From positions 10,803,001-10,867,000 of the forward strand of contig JACGWO010000006.1 of the NCBI GenBank assembly GCA_034509735.1: a stretch of DNA of 64,000 bases, read 5' to 3'. Source of the DNA: Sesamum alatum (taxonomy: Eukaryota; Streptophyta; Magnoliopsida; Lamiales; Pedaliaceae). Position 1 is the first letter of the stretch. Each line of letters begins with the position of its first letter. The translations under genes were made by a program, and so were the position numbers. Below are positions 10,621-21,957 of the stretch, in pieces. A model generated the notes under the pieces. The model worked only from the letters and a program-made list of their open reading frames with translations. It had not been told where the DNA came from and did no database searches.

Positions 10621-11854
10621 ACAACTCAAATAAATAAAAAAAAGGGCAAGAAGAGCTATGACACGCTATTATTATAACACGTGGGAATATTTCGAACAAA
10701 AGTTATAGTCAATATCAATTTAAAATGTTGACTACTAACTTCATGAGAGATTAAGTATATTGTTGCCACCACAAAGTTGCAAATTTTCATATGAGATGAA
10801 GACATTGACCATTAGATGCATGCTTCAGTTCCCACGTAGCAAAATCGGCATGCAAGGCCAAGTTAACATATTGTTAACTTTGACTATTGACAACAAAAAA
10901 ACAAAAAGGGGGAAGGATGGTTGAACTAAAAAATGAAATCCTAACACCCTCATAAGGAATCGTAGCATTGAGATGATTTATTTGAGAAGACCAAAATCAA
11001 ATAGACACCAAAGTTAACATGTCCTCTGTCTCTATCTGGATTCATCAATTTTTTTAATTTAAGTTTGATGCAGATGGGGGGGGGGGGGGCATGCATTCGA
11101 GGTGATTATGTTGTATATAAGTGAAGCTTCATTCAAAAATTGAAAGTGCAAACAAAGAAGAAGATAGGCAAGACAAGTTTGAGGAAATATTATCATCAAA
11201 TAAAGCTTGAAAGTTGGAACGAACTACAAAAGTCGAGATTACAAGTTGAGAAGTGTTACCGTAACGAGCGCAACGAAATCTGGAGAAGAAAATCCGAGCC
11301 GAAAGCTTCTCATCAAACAAAAATTCTGCAAAAAGATTCAAAGAGGCATTATCATAAACACCTTGTGTGCATACCCGAAAATAGAAGGAAAAAAATATTT
11401 GACTGTTAGAACATCCTCAAAAACACAGAAAATCATGGTTTGGATCGTCATATTTTAGCTCCTTATTTAGGTGTTTAATTGAAGTATTTGAGTATAATTA
11501 TGATTCAAATTTTGGTCCTAAATGAACTCAAATTCAAATGGCCTAAGTTTGATGGAATTAGAATACCAACTAGTTCAATTACTACTCAAAATTTCTATTG
11601 GTTCAGATACCTTCATGAGTCAGAAGCCAATGTGAATTCAGATTTTACATTCTGTGTGCTATTTCAAATTTCGGAGAAGACGACTTCGACCAGTGAAAAT
11701 GGGCCTTGTTTTGTTGCTTGCTCAAAAAAAAAAAGAAAAAAAAATGAACTTGTGTGGGTTTTGCTAGGCCCAAAATTGAACAATTACCAAAACAACAAGT
11801 GAAGCTATATAAAGGGAGCATTCAAGATGAAAAACCCATTATGACTCGCGGCCC

Positions 11855-11891
<37 letters not shown>

Positions 11892-13032
11892 GAGTGATGG
11901 ATTTTTTCTTGGTGGATTATTTTTCGGAAAAATTAATCAGCCCAACATACACGCGGCCTAAATTTTCACGTCCACAAGAAATTCAAGACAAATGTTACTC
12001 AAAACAAATCTATAATTGTGATAGCCTATTCAAATTTGATTCATATTTTTTTTTTTTTTTTTTTTGCTCCTACCTAAATCATCCAAATCAAATCGAATTG
12101 AATTTTCTTTTTTTTTTTTTGGTATGATTTATCTTTGAAACAACTATTCTAAATTTAGAATAAAATCACACCGTACTTATTGATTTGGTTTTGATTTTAA
12201 ACTAAATAATTGCAAAAAATCGAACTAAACCGCTAAATATATATTATTTTCTTAAATTATATATAAAATAATTTGATAAAATTAATTAATTTTTTAAAAG
12301 AATCTCAAGTCTAAATTATACAAGCCCAAAATTCATATATTACCAAACGTTCACATTGCAAAGTCCATTTTAGTAAAACTTAAATTTGGGCTCTATGCAA
12401 AAAAAAAAAAAAAAACAAAAAAAATGTCTAACTTCATAATTAGATAACAAATTAATTTTAAGCCTTTTAGTTAGAACTTGGCATTCAAGATATTTTTAAA
12501 AACTTTTAGTTGTATTATATCTTGAACTAAACTGTATTTAACTTAAATTATTCTGAAACTTATTGCATTTTGTTACTTAAAGACTTTAACTAAGTATGTT
12601 CTTAAATTGTTGTGTATTTGACTTTAATTATTCCGATAATATATTGCTTTTTGTCAACGAAAGAGTTAAAACTATATATTTCTTGTTTTTTTGTTAGTTT
12701 TAACGTCTTTATTTTTGTTATAAGTGTGAAAACAGTCAAATCGCCCCGAAATCGCACTTTTGATTTTGGTTTTGAAAGTGACAATTTGAAAATTTATTTT
12801 ATAAAACTGTCAATGGCAGTTCAATTTGAAAATAGTCTTAGAAAAACCAAAATCGCACCGTGATGATCCCTACACAAAGCCTGCTGATCCCCGAATTTGT
12901 CACCAGAAAATCAAGAGACACTCAACTTTACCATACAACCAAAGTAACCAAAAACTATACCAAAACCAACCATACAAAGCAATAGCAACTGCAAATATGC
13001 AAAATGGTATATGCTCCTACAAAAACAAGCTA
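10621..13032. other. AT-rich stretch without recognisable genes
   Basis: No domain is recognisable in any open frame here. Contents I can see: a 14-base G run at 11076-11089; a TATATAAG at about 11115; an (AT)15 run at 11857-11887; T runs near 12050 and 12110; and a weak pair of inverted ends (near 12165 and near 12865, both with CACCGT or CACGGTGCGATTTTGGTTT-like sequence) that may bound a degraded DNA element. It may include the undetected 3' LTR of Tat element 1. Confidence 0.45.
11857..11887. repeat. (AT)n microsatellite
   Basis: About 15 AT units without interruption. It is likely to vary in length between individuals. Confidence 0.9.
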
Positions 13033-13348
13033 CACTAGAAAAAAATTAATATTAACTACATTTTTAATAACTATGGCTAAAAACTGTGGTATATAACTAT
13101 TATTAAATAAGGTTAAATAAAACCAATGCAAAAACTAGCTTTTCCACCATGAAAAATTTATTTGCCACGGCTAAAATCCATGGTAAAAACATTCTTTATG
13201 GCTTTTAATCATGGCAAATGATTTAGCCACCCTCACAAAAACCACGGCCGATAACCGTTGCGTGGCCGTGGTCAATGACTATTTGCTATGACTATTTAGT
13301 ATTAACCATGACAATTAGCCATGGTTAAATGTCAAATTTTTGTTAGTG
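13033..13348. mobile_element. CACTA-type MITE, complete, 316 bp
   Basis: It begins CACTAGAAAAAAATT and ends AAATTTTTGTTAGTG; the ends are inverted CACTA termini. It is flanked on both sides by CTA (13030-13032 and 13349-13351), the 3-bp target duplication characteristic of CACTA (En/Spm) transposition. There is no coding capacity, so it would depend on a transposase elsewhere. The interior has repeated GCCATGG/CCATGG and ACCACGG words in opposite orientation, giving subterminal inverted structure. A diverged relative is at 56022-56322. Confidence 0.9.
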
Positions 13349-13530
13349 CTACTTCAATCTTCAACCATGTCTACTTTCCAACTTGGCTGAACTGCTTCGA
13401 CACCACAGAGACAATCACAGTCACTGAAAACGCTTCAAGTAACATCTCTCAAGGGCTGAAATTTAATCCCTCAAAAGCACTGCTTAAAAGTATTAGAAAA
13501 CCGTAAAAGCAATCACTTATTATTCAAACC

Positions 13531-13840
13531 GTGGGGGAAAAATGGTCCTTTGTGCACATGGAGCAACACCTACACAGAATTTGGAAAGTAAGCAGCCAAC
13601 TCTGGATCACTGAACTAGGACAAGGATTCTATATTGCAAAATTCTCATGTCCTGAAGACTACTTTCTTGCACTGGCAGGGGGATCGACCGTGGTTCCATC
13701 AAAATTGATATCTAGCAATTAACAATGGTCCCGGAATTTTAGGTCTACTATGGATAACATTAAGCCAATGGTGATATGGATTAGACAACTAGGACTTCTG
13801 GTCAAATACTTCCGATCCGGGGAGGAATAGGAGGCTAGAA
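13531..13840 (+). pseudogene. DUF4283-like relic
   Basis: The 63-codon frame reads HLHRIWKVSSQLWITELGQG then FYIAKFSCPEDYFLALAGG. After a stop, the downstream sequence reads WSRNFRSTMDNIKPMVIWIR with an LGLLVKYF tail. This order (a hydrophobic strand, the FxF-x-x-x-D core, a W-x-x-x-F turn, then a V-W-(V/I)-R-x-x-(G/L)-LP-x-x-Y block) is the DUF4283 pattern seen in LINE ORF1 and other plant retroelement nucleic-acid-binding proteins. It is isolated from any LINE pol here. Expected W and P residues are partly lost. It is a relic. Confidence 0.5.
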
Positions 13841-13859
13841 AATGCTATGTGGAAGCAGT

Positions 13860-14815
13860 CTGTAACAACTCCTTGGAGGAGTCTCGTCGAGGGAAGGGGA
13901 AGGACTCCAGAGCACAACTCCTTAGGAGAAGAACCCCACCAAACTAAAGCCCGCGGAGGAATTGCTGAACATTGAGTTAGTTCCCAGGCTACCTGATAAA
14001 ACTATGCGAATTGGTCCCCAGCTGGAGTTAGAAATCAACGAGGAATTGGTTCGCTGCCTTCAACATAATATTGATATATTTGCATGGTCACCACAAGATT
14101 TGGAAGGCATTAACCCTTAAGTAATCATGCACCACCTCAATGTGGACCTTTTTTATGACACTCGTCAAAACAAGAAAAGGGAACAGGATAAGATCATACA
14201 AAAGGAGGTGGATAAATTATTAGCACCTTGACATATCAAAGAAATCCAGTGCTCCGAATTGCTCTAGAACATGGTATTAGTCCCTAAGCTAGGTGATAAA
14301 TGACATATGTGTGTGGACTTCTGAGACCTCAACAAGGCTATTCCAAGGATTTTTATCCTCTCCTGTGGATCGATCAACTGGTGGACTCCACCTCAGGGTG
14401 TGAACTCCTTAGTATGATGGACACCTCGCAGGGGTATCACAAGATAATGTTGGCCGCTGAGGATCAAAAACATGTTAGTTTCATCACTTTAGTAGGGACT
14501 TTATCCTATATTACCATGCCTTTCGGGCTAAAGAACGTTGGGGATACCTACCAAAGACTGGTAGATAAAATGTTTCCTCTCTAATTGGGGAAGAACATAA
14601 AAGTATATGTAGATGATATGCTGGTGAAGAGTAAAAAAACAGGAGATCATGTGGCGGATCTCAAAGAACCATTTGAAGTACTAAGGAAGTATTGACTGAA
14701 GCTTAATCTGGCTAAATGTGCATTCAGAGTAAGTAGTGGGCGGTTCCTACGATCCATGGTAATAGAAAGGGCATTGAAGCAAACCTCCTCAAAATTAAGG
14801 CCATATTTGAGATAA
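13860..14815 (+). pseudogene. Tat-lineage RT fragment (element 2)
   Basis: Matches the RT of Tat element 3 (47070-47740) at protein level: DIFAWSPQDLEGINP against DVFAWTPQDLEGISS; VDSTSGCELLSMMDTSQGYH against the same with DA; FGLKNVGDTYQRLVDKMF; and VYVDDMLVKSKK with the YVDD catalytic motif. The frame is cut by at least six stops, several being TAG or TGA at conserved Trp or Gln. At about 14815 homology stops inside the segment after the YVDD block and Athila-like sequence begins. No LTRs are attached. Confidence 0.85.
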
Positions 14816-14899
14816 CCTTCCGCCAACAACAAAACATCATCGAGAGGGGTGAATGGAGTGGACATCCCAACACAGAGGACCAATTTGCTCTCCCAGAAC

Positions 14900-16010
14900 T
14901 GGCCATGGCGAATGCTCTAGGGGTCGTGGAGAGGCCAATGATGGAATATGCGTTCCCAACAGCCAATGGGTGATATCTAGCATTGCCAAACCCTCGATCC
15001 AAGTCAACAACTTTGAGATCAAGCCGGATATCATCCAGATGATCCAAGCACGTGTGCAGTTCTCTGGTTTGCTTGACGAGAATCCTAATAAGCATATTTC
15101 TAACTTTCTTGATATTTGTGATACTTTTAAGTTCAATGGTGTTAATGATGATGTTGTTAGGCTTAGACTATTTCTATTTTCCTTGTGTGATAAAGCTAAA
15201 GATTAGATGCAGTCACTGCCTGCCGGTAGTATTACAACTTGACTAGAATTGACAAAAAATTTCTTGCTAAATACTTTCCTCTGTCTAAAACTGCTAAGCT
15301 TTTCAATGACATCACCTCTTTTGTGCAGTCAGATAAGGAGTCATTGTACGATGCATGGGAATATTTTAGGGACATGCTTAGAAAGTGCCCTCATCATGAG
15401 CTACCAGTATGGTGACAAGTACGAATATTCTACAATGGTATCACATTGGCCAATCGAGCGACCATCGATGCAGCCGCCGGCGAGACCATCATTAAGAAAC
15501 TGCCCTCTGAGGTGTTTGTCCTCATTGATGAGATAGCATCGAGCTTCTACCCATTTGGCCAAGACCGACGAGTAGCCGGTGTCCACTAAGTTGACGCAAC
15601 AACGACACTATCCGCACAAATAGCTGCACTAACGTAACAATTGAATAACTTTGGAGCCACAATGTGGAACGCTCCACCCGTAGGACCTTGTGGCGCTTGT
15701 GGTCAAATGGGCCCTTTAAGTCAGGACTACCAAGTAGGAAATACAAATACTGTCTTTGAATATGCTAATTTTGTTTCTCATGGTGGCAGGTCAAACTTCA
15801 ATCCATACTCCAACACCTACAATCCGGGATGGCGTAGCCACCCAATTTTTCATGGAGTAACAACCATCAGCAAGGACTGTCGGGATACCAACAACCACGC
15901 CAGCAGCAACCGCTGCAAGAGAAGAAGAGCAACCTTGAAGACATGCTCTCCAATTCATTTCCGCCCCAACACTCATTTTCAGAATCAAGATGCATCAATC
16001 TGAAATCTCA
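14900..16010 (+). pseudogene. Athila-type gag
   Basis: Recognisable in three frames: NNFEIKPDIIQMIQA and HISNFLDICDTFKFNGVNDD, then VRLRLFLFSLCDKAKD (the gag capsid core of Athila elements), and after a TAG the MQSLPAGSITT segment. Further on come a KFLAKYFPLSKTAKLFNDI-like part, a YDAWEYFRDMLRKCPHHELP part, and a NNFGATMWNAPPVGPCGACG segment near 15641. This protein would form particles and bind element RNA. The TAG after KAKD lies where Trp is expected. Short frames on the opposite strand are shadows. Confidence 0.85.
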
Positions 16011-16018
16011 AGGTCCAA

Positions 16019-16440
16019 ATGGGGCAACTTGCGAGCATGTTAACTAGAAAAACGGAGGGGCAACTTCCGAGTGACACTGAGAAAAATCCTAAGGAGCAAG
16101 TCAATGCAATCACACTCAACAATGGCAAAATTCTTGGAGAGGAACCGCCCCACGAGTATGTGGACAAGCCGCAACCAAATGAGGATGTGGAGCCTCTAGA
16201 GGAAGAAAAAGGGAGTACTCCTAAACTCAAATTTAATCTAGATGAGGTTCCTCCATATATCCTATATCCCAAAATAGTTTTGGAGGCAAATTTGGATAAA
16301 TAGTTTGGTAAATTTCTAGAGATATTCAAGAAAATTCATGTTAACATCCCTCTCATTGATGCACTCTCACAGATACCAAGCTATGCCAAGTTCTTAAATG
16401 AGGGCGATATCCAACAAGAAGAAGTGGGCGAATGGGGAGA
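16019..16440 (+). pseudogene. Athila-type gag-pol linker
   Basis: A 94-codon open frame: MGQLASMLTRKTEGQLPSDT, then VNAITLNNGKIL, PPYILYPKIV and, after a TAG, FGKFLEIFKKIHVNIPLIDA leading into LSQIPSYAKFLNE. This order is the standard stretch before the protease in Athila elements. The protease active site (a D-L-G-A motif in this lineage) is not found downstream, so a deletion or heavy decay removed it. Confidence 0.85.
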
Positions 16441-16579
16441 TAGTGAAACTCAATGAGGAATGCTCAGTGATCCTGCAAAACAAACTTCCACCAAAGCTCA
16501 AAGACCCAGGGGGTTTTTTCAATACCATGCACTACTCTTGAACTTAAGCCTCTTCCTTCTCATCTTAAGTATGTTTTTC

Positions 16580-17975
16580 TTGGAAAAGAATCATCCTTAC
16601 CGGTTATTGTTTCCTCTAACTTGACATATTTACAAGAGGAAAAGTTGAAATGAGTGCTCAAGGAACACTTGGCGGCTATCGGATAGAGCATCGCCGATAT
16701 CAAGAGAATCAACCCACTGACGTGTACGCACAAAATTTTGATGGAGGATAGTTCCAAGCCGAAGCCGCAACCACAACGTCTGCTGAATCCGAACATGCAA
16801 GAGGTAGTGAAAATGGAAATCCTCAAGTGGCTCGCAACAGGTATTATCTATCTCATTTCTGATTCTACATGGGTAAGTCCTATTCAATGCGTTCCCAAGA
16901 AAGGTGGGGTGACGGTAGTAGCCAATGATAACAATGAACTCATCCCTACTAGAACGGTCACGGGATGGAGGGTGTGTATTGATTATAGGGCGCTTAATGA
17001 GGCCACTAGGAAAGACCATTTTCCTCTCCCCTTCATCGATCAAATGGTTGAAAAACTTGCATGGCATGCATTTTAATGTTTTTTAGATGGTTACTCCGGA
17101 TACCATCAGGTGGTCATCGCCCCTGAGGAGCAAGAGAAAACCACCTTCACATGTCCATTTGGTCATATGCATTGAGGAGGATGCCATTTGGGTTGTGCAA
17201 TGCACCGGCTACCTTTCAACGCTGCATGATTTTTGTGTTTGGAGATTTCATTGATCATTTTGTGGAGGTCCTTATGGATGATTTCTCTGTTTATGCACAA
17301 TCTTTTGACACATGTTTGATTAACTTGGACAAAGTCTTGCAAAGGTGTGAGGAAACAAATCTTGTTTTTAAATTGGGAAAAATATCATTTCATGGTGAGT
17401 GAAGGGATAGTTCCAGGACATAAAGTGTCTTCTCGTGGGATAGAGGTCGATAGAGCAAAAGTACAACTAATTGAAAAACTTCTGATCCCTCAGTCTGTAA
17501 ATGATGTCAGAGGTTTCCTAGGTCACGCCGGTTTCTATAGGCGGTTCATTAAGGATTTTTTCAAAAATTGCTAGACCTTTGACTCATCTCTTGAGTAAGG
17601 ATGAGGCTTTTGAATTCAATGATGAGTGTGTGCATGCATTTCATCTGCTCAAACAAAGACTCACCACTGCACCTATTGTGTCTGCACCTTTATGGGATTT
17701 GCCTTTTGAAATCATGTATGATGCTAGTAATGATACTCTAGGGCTTGTTTTGGGGCAATGAGTAGAGAAGAAATTCCATACTATTTATTATGCAAGTAGA
17801 AGGTTGACTGAAGCTCAGTGTAATTATGCTACCACAGAAAAAGAACTACTTGCAATTGAAAATTTCGACCCTACTTGTTGTTATCCAAAGTTATTATCTT
17901 TACTGATCATGCGGCCCTTCGATATCTTTTGTCTAAACGTGATGCTAAGCCTCGATTATTACGGGGGATCCTCTT
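16580..17975 (+). pseudogene. Athila-type RT and RNase H
   Basis: RT: MEDSSKPKPQPQRLLNPNMQ leads to KWLATGIIYLISDSTWVSPI, QCVPKKGGVTVV, VCIDYRALNEATRKDHFPLP and LDGYSGYHQVVIAPEEQEKT. A frame change precedes FGLCNAPATFQRCM, and the catalytic motif reads LMDDFSVYAQSF, where the usual YVDD/FMDD becomes LMDD. RNase H follows from 17579: FNDECVHAFHLLKQRLTTAP and YDASNDTLGLVLGQ, then a stop, YYASRRLTEAQCNYATTEKE. Stops replace Trp or Gln at several places. The domain is truncated at 17975 by the copia LTR. Confidence 0.87.
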
Positions 17976-18985
17976 TGTTAGAATAGGTGACCATGTAGCC
18001 AATCTTGGTAGGCGAATTGTAACCTATGTCTGAACAATTTCGAAGTTTTAATAAAACCTTAATGAATAAGAAGTGATGTTCATTTGGCATATACTTTGTT
18101 TGTGTTCACTTTATCTGCTTTATAACTGTTCGCTACACAAACAAAGCCCACAGACTGAAATCATACTTCGGGGACTAGGACTACGCTTGGAGGTAGGTCC
18201 ATGAAATCGGTCCTGCGAACCAGTCGGAAAATCTCCAAGTCAAGGAATCTCGAAAATGGACACCGAGATTCCCCTTGAGACTTGCACTAAGCATCTGCTG
18301 TCGTGTTTCATCGACGGGTGACGAGGACCGTCTAAGCAGTGTTAGTGGTTTGGCCTGCTGGGGAAGTGGACGACTGAGATGACTTGCGGGAACCGTCTTA
18401 CGGAGGACCTTGAGTAGGGTCGGCTAGGTATGACGTGAGTTCCCGGTTCCAAACGGTACAGGTCAAGTCCTTTGACTTGAGGAATTGCTGAGTTTACCTG
18501 TACATCGAGACTGTATCTTAGGTATGGTGAGAGATTGCCAAGATGCACTTGAGTTGTCATAAGCCATATCTAGTACATCAGTGGTGTACAACGTGACAGT
18601 AGTTTCCAAGAAAGGATTTGTCTCTTGTCAAAAGGTTGACAGTTGTGTCTCACAAATACTCTATGTGTCTTGTCCCTAAAATCTATGGCCACAGTAACTG
18701 AACAGGAGGGAAGGTTTCCCTTACGGCGTTTAGTAGAGGACAGACCAATTTAGATCCAAAATGGGTGCCTACGTAATCCGTGCCCTAGACCCTAAGTGGT
18801 GAGACCGTAGACGGAAGGATTGATGTACTGTAGAGCCTAAATGTTCATCCCACGCATATTCACTTAGTCTCTAGTGCCATGGACCGTTGCTAGACGGCCA
18901 CCCATGGTAATGGGAGAATTTTAGGAATCCAACCAAGTCTAGCTGAAGGTGAACCTAAAGAGTCACACACAATCCGCACACATAA
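17976..18985 (+). repeat. Copia LTR subfamily A, left part of a split 5' LTR
   Basis: Starts with TGTTAGAATAGGTGACC, the copia LTR terminus, directly in Athila pol. It runs to CACACATAA at 18985, where a solo LTR of the same family is inserted. The rest of the LTR resumes at 20960. The two parts together give about 1990 bp, the same length as the solo LTR, so the split is explained by one insertion. Each part aligns along the full solo LTR. Confidence 0.88.
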
Positions 18986-20959
18986 TGTTAGAATAGGTGA
19001 CCATGTAAGCCAATTTTGGCAGGAATATGTAACCTATGTCTAGACAATTTCTGGTGTTTGATAAAAACATTTATGAATAAAGAAGTGAAAATTCATATGG
19101 CAATACTTTGTTTACGTTCACTTATATCTGCATTTACATTTCTGTTCACTATGCAAACAAAGCCCACGGACTGAAAATCGATTTCGAGGACTGGGACTAC
19201 GCTTGGAGGTAGGTCCATGAAATCAGTCTTACCGAATCAGTCCGGAAATCTCCAAGTCAAGGAATCCCGAAAATGGGTACCGGGATTCCCTTTGAGACTT
19301 GCACTAAGCATCTGCTGTCGTATTTCATCGACGGGTGACGAAGGTCGTCTAAGCAGTGTTAGTGGGTCAGCATGCTAGGAAGCAGCTGACTGAGGTGACT
19401 TGCGGGAACCGTCTTACGGAGGACCTTGAGTATGGTCAGCAAGGTATGACGTGTATTCCTGGTTCCAACGGTACAGGCCAAGTCCTTTGACTTGAGGAAC
19501 TGCTGAGTTCACCTGTGCATCAGGTCTGTGTCTTAGATATGGTAAGAGATTGCCAAAATACTCTTGAGTAGTCATAAGCCATGTCTAGTGCAGCTCGGGT
19601 GTACAGAGTGACAGTATTTTCCAAGAAAGGATCTGTCTCCTATCAAAAGGTATTGACAGTTGAGTCTCATGTACGCTCTGTGTCTTGTCCCTAAAATCTG
19701 TGGCCACAGTAACTGAACAGAAAGGAAGGTTTCCTTTGCGGCGTTTAGTAAGGACAGACCGACACTTAGGTCCAAAATGGGTACCTGCTTTTCCGTGCCC
19801 TAGACTCTAAGTGATGAGACCGAAGACAGACGGACAAGTGTACTGTTAGAGCCTAAATGTTCATCCCCAATTATTTCACCTAGTCTCTAGTGCCATGGAC
19901 CGTTGCTAGATGGCCACCCATGGTAACGGACGGATTCTAGGAATCCGACCAAGTCTAACTGAAAGGTGAACCTAAAGAGTCACACACTATCCACACACAC
20001 TTAGTATTTAATTTGGAATTAAATATTGGAGTAAAGGAATGATTAAATTAGATTTAATCGGGTCCTATATTTTCTTGGAGAAATTAATTCCTTCTATCTG
20101 ATAAAGGGAATTAAATTAATAAATAGGATTTATTAAAGGGTTGATTTAATGGGCTTAGAATAAATATTAATATTTATTTATTATATTTATTTTTAGCCTT
20201 TTGGAATATTTAATGGGATTTAAATATTCCATTAAATTAAAATCAACGGTTGAGATGAAAAGGGGAGATGGAAGGCTAGGATTTGTTTGACTAGGACTTT
20301 GACTAGGTCAAAATCCTAGACAAATTAGAGTTCATAGAGTAGGAGTATAAAGAGGATTAAACTCCTCCTCTATAAATACCTCTAGCTTCCAACTTTTTGA
20401 AGGATGATGAAATTCCAACACACACACAACACACACATAATTTCGGCCTCTCTCCCCTCTCTCTCGTTCGCCCTCTCTCTCTCCACTCTCCAAGAAAAAT
20501 ATTTTCTAGTTCTTTTGTTCTTGGAACATTAGAACTTAGATGAATCAATACCGTTAATTGATAACGCGTTGTTGATTCATCCACTCCAAAATATACACTT
20601 GTTCGTTGCTAGCACGACGTGCAAGATACGTGGGTGGATCGTGTGTCACGATTTGGAGGGTCTCAAGAACGAGATCTCGGTGCAAAATGGGGAACAACGC
20701 GTGTAGCCGTTGAAGACGAAAACGACAACGGGTAGGTCTCGTTTTATTTTTCGTCTCTCTTTATTTTCAACTCTATGGCCTCCATGATTTCTTTACATGT
20801 TGTTTAATCATGAGATACACCAAACACCCGGGAATCTCAAGGGTACACTCCTTGAGCGTGTTCTTTTATTATTAAAAGCATGCTTTAATTTTTGTATGTT
20901 ATTTTATATCGCGCTTCCGCATTCGCGCAATTCCCGGGACGATCCACCGATTTCTTTCA
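18986..20959 (+). repeat. Solo LTR (subfamily A) inserted in an LTR
   Basis: A complete LTR of 1974 bp: it begins TGTTAGAATAGGTGACC and ends ATTTCTTTCA. It is flanked by CATAA on both sides (18981-18985 and 20960-20964), a 5-bp target duplication typical of copia integration. With no internal region, this is a solo LTR made by LTR-LTR recombination after insertion. A TATA-like TATAAATA at about 20371, followed by CT-rich and CA-rich sequence at about 20400-20490, suggests the U3 promoter and start region. The open frame at 20357-20584 is chance. Confidence 0.92.
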
Positions 20960-21936
20960 CATAATGTATTTAATTTGGAATTAAATATTTGGAGAAATGG
21001 GGCGATTAAATTGGATTTAATTGGGTCCTTATTTTCTTGGGAAGAATTAATTCCTTTTATTAGATAAAAGGGATTTATCTAATAAATTAGATTTATTAGA
21101 AGTTAATTTAATATGGCTTCGAATAAATATTTATATTTACTATATTTATTGCCCTTTGGAGTATTTAGACGGGATTTAAATATTCCATTAAATTAATCAA
21201 TGGTTGAGATTAAAGGGAGGAATCAATGGCTAAGATTGGTTTGACCAAGAAGCTGGAATTTGACTAGGTCAAATCCTATTCATAGAGGAGTCTTCAAAGT
21301 GTAGGAAACTAGAAGAGGAATAGGATTCCTCCTCTATAAATACTCCTAAGTATTCACTTTGAAGAAGATGATGAATCTTGAAACACACACACACACACAC
21401 ACACACACACTACTCGTCTCTCTTCCTCTTCCTCTCGGCCGCACCTCTCTCCTCCTCTTCCAAGAAACTCTTTTCTTGTTCTTTTGTTTGACAATTGAAC
21501 ATCAAGGAAGATTGATCTCGTTAATCAATAACGTTTGATCAATCCGTCCTCTCCAAAAATACACTTGTTCTTTCACTAGCACGAGGATCAAGATACGTGG
21601 GCGGATTGCGTGTATGAATTAGAGGGTCTCCTATACGAGATCTTGGAGCAAAACGGGGAACAACGCGAGTACCGGTTTGAAGACAAAAACGAAAATCGGT
21701 AGGTTTCCGGTTTATGGTTTTCGTCCCTCTTTTCTTTTAAACCCTATGGCCTCCATGAGTATTTTATATGCTTTTATTGTTCATGAGATACACCGAACGC
21801 CTGGGAGGTTCAAGGGAACACCCCTTGAACGTGTTTACATATCGTTCATGCATGTTTAATTCTTGCAAATCCTTTTTATTTTTCCCGTGCTTGCACATTC
21901 GCGCTACTCCCTGGCACGATCCACACGCCTTTGCCA
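20960..21936 (+). repeat. Copia LTR subfamily A, right part of the split 5' LTR
   Basis: Continues the LTR interrupted at 18985: the text resumes after the CATAA duplication with TGTATTTAATTTGGAATTAA, as in the solo LTR. It has a TATAAATA at about 21342 and a (CA)n run at 21383-21410, and ends close to CCTTTGCCA at about 21936, ten bases before the PBS. The exact terminal base is uncertain because the last bases differ from the solo copy. Confidence 0.85.
21383..21410. repeat. (CA)n microsatellite in LTR
   Basis: About 14 CA units in the R/U5 portion of the LTR. The shorter CA runs at the same place in the solo LTR (20417-20437) show that the tract expanded within the family. Confidence 0.85.
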
Positions 21937-21945
21937 GGCTTTTAG

Positions 21946-21957
21946 TGGTATTAGAGC
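21946..21957 (+). other. Primer-binding site, initiator-Met tRNA type
   Basis: TGGTATTAGAGC differs by one base from the standard iMet PBS (TGGTATCAGAGC). It lies about 10 bases after the LTR end, which identifies 17976-21936 as the 5' LTR of the element whose gag starts at 24042. Confidence 0.88.

Larger units (their letters stand above)
14816..17975 (+). mobile_element. Ty3/gypsy Athila-type element, internal part
   Basis: Gag (about 14900-16010), the gag-pol linker (16019-16390) and pol RT/RNase H (16580-17975) of an Athila-lineage element in one direction. The protease segment and integrase are absent: gag-pol jumps from a KLPPKLKDPG-type segment at about 16490 straight towards RT. The right side is cut at 17976 by a copia LTR, inside the RNase H motif that follows FTDHAALRYLLSKRDAKPR. 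Many stops. No Athila LTR is visible in the window. Confidence 0.82.

Noticed and set aside
11076..11122. G14 run as PPT and following TATATAAG as an LTR of Tat element 1
   Set aside because: A TATA box only about 30 bases after the supposed LTR start is too close, and no LTR end was found.
12165..12870. A DNA transposon with CACCGT-type inverted ends
   Set aside because: The terminal match is weak and short; no duplication seen.
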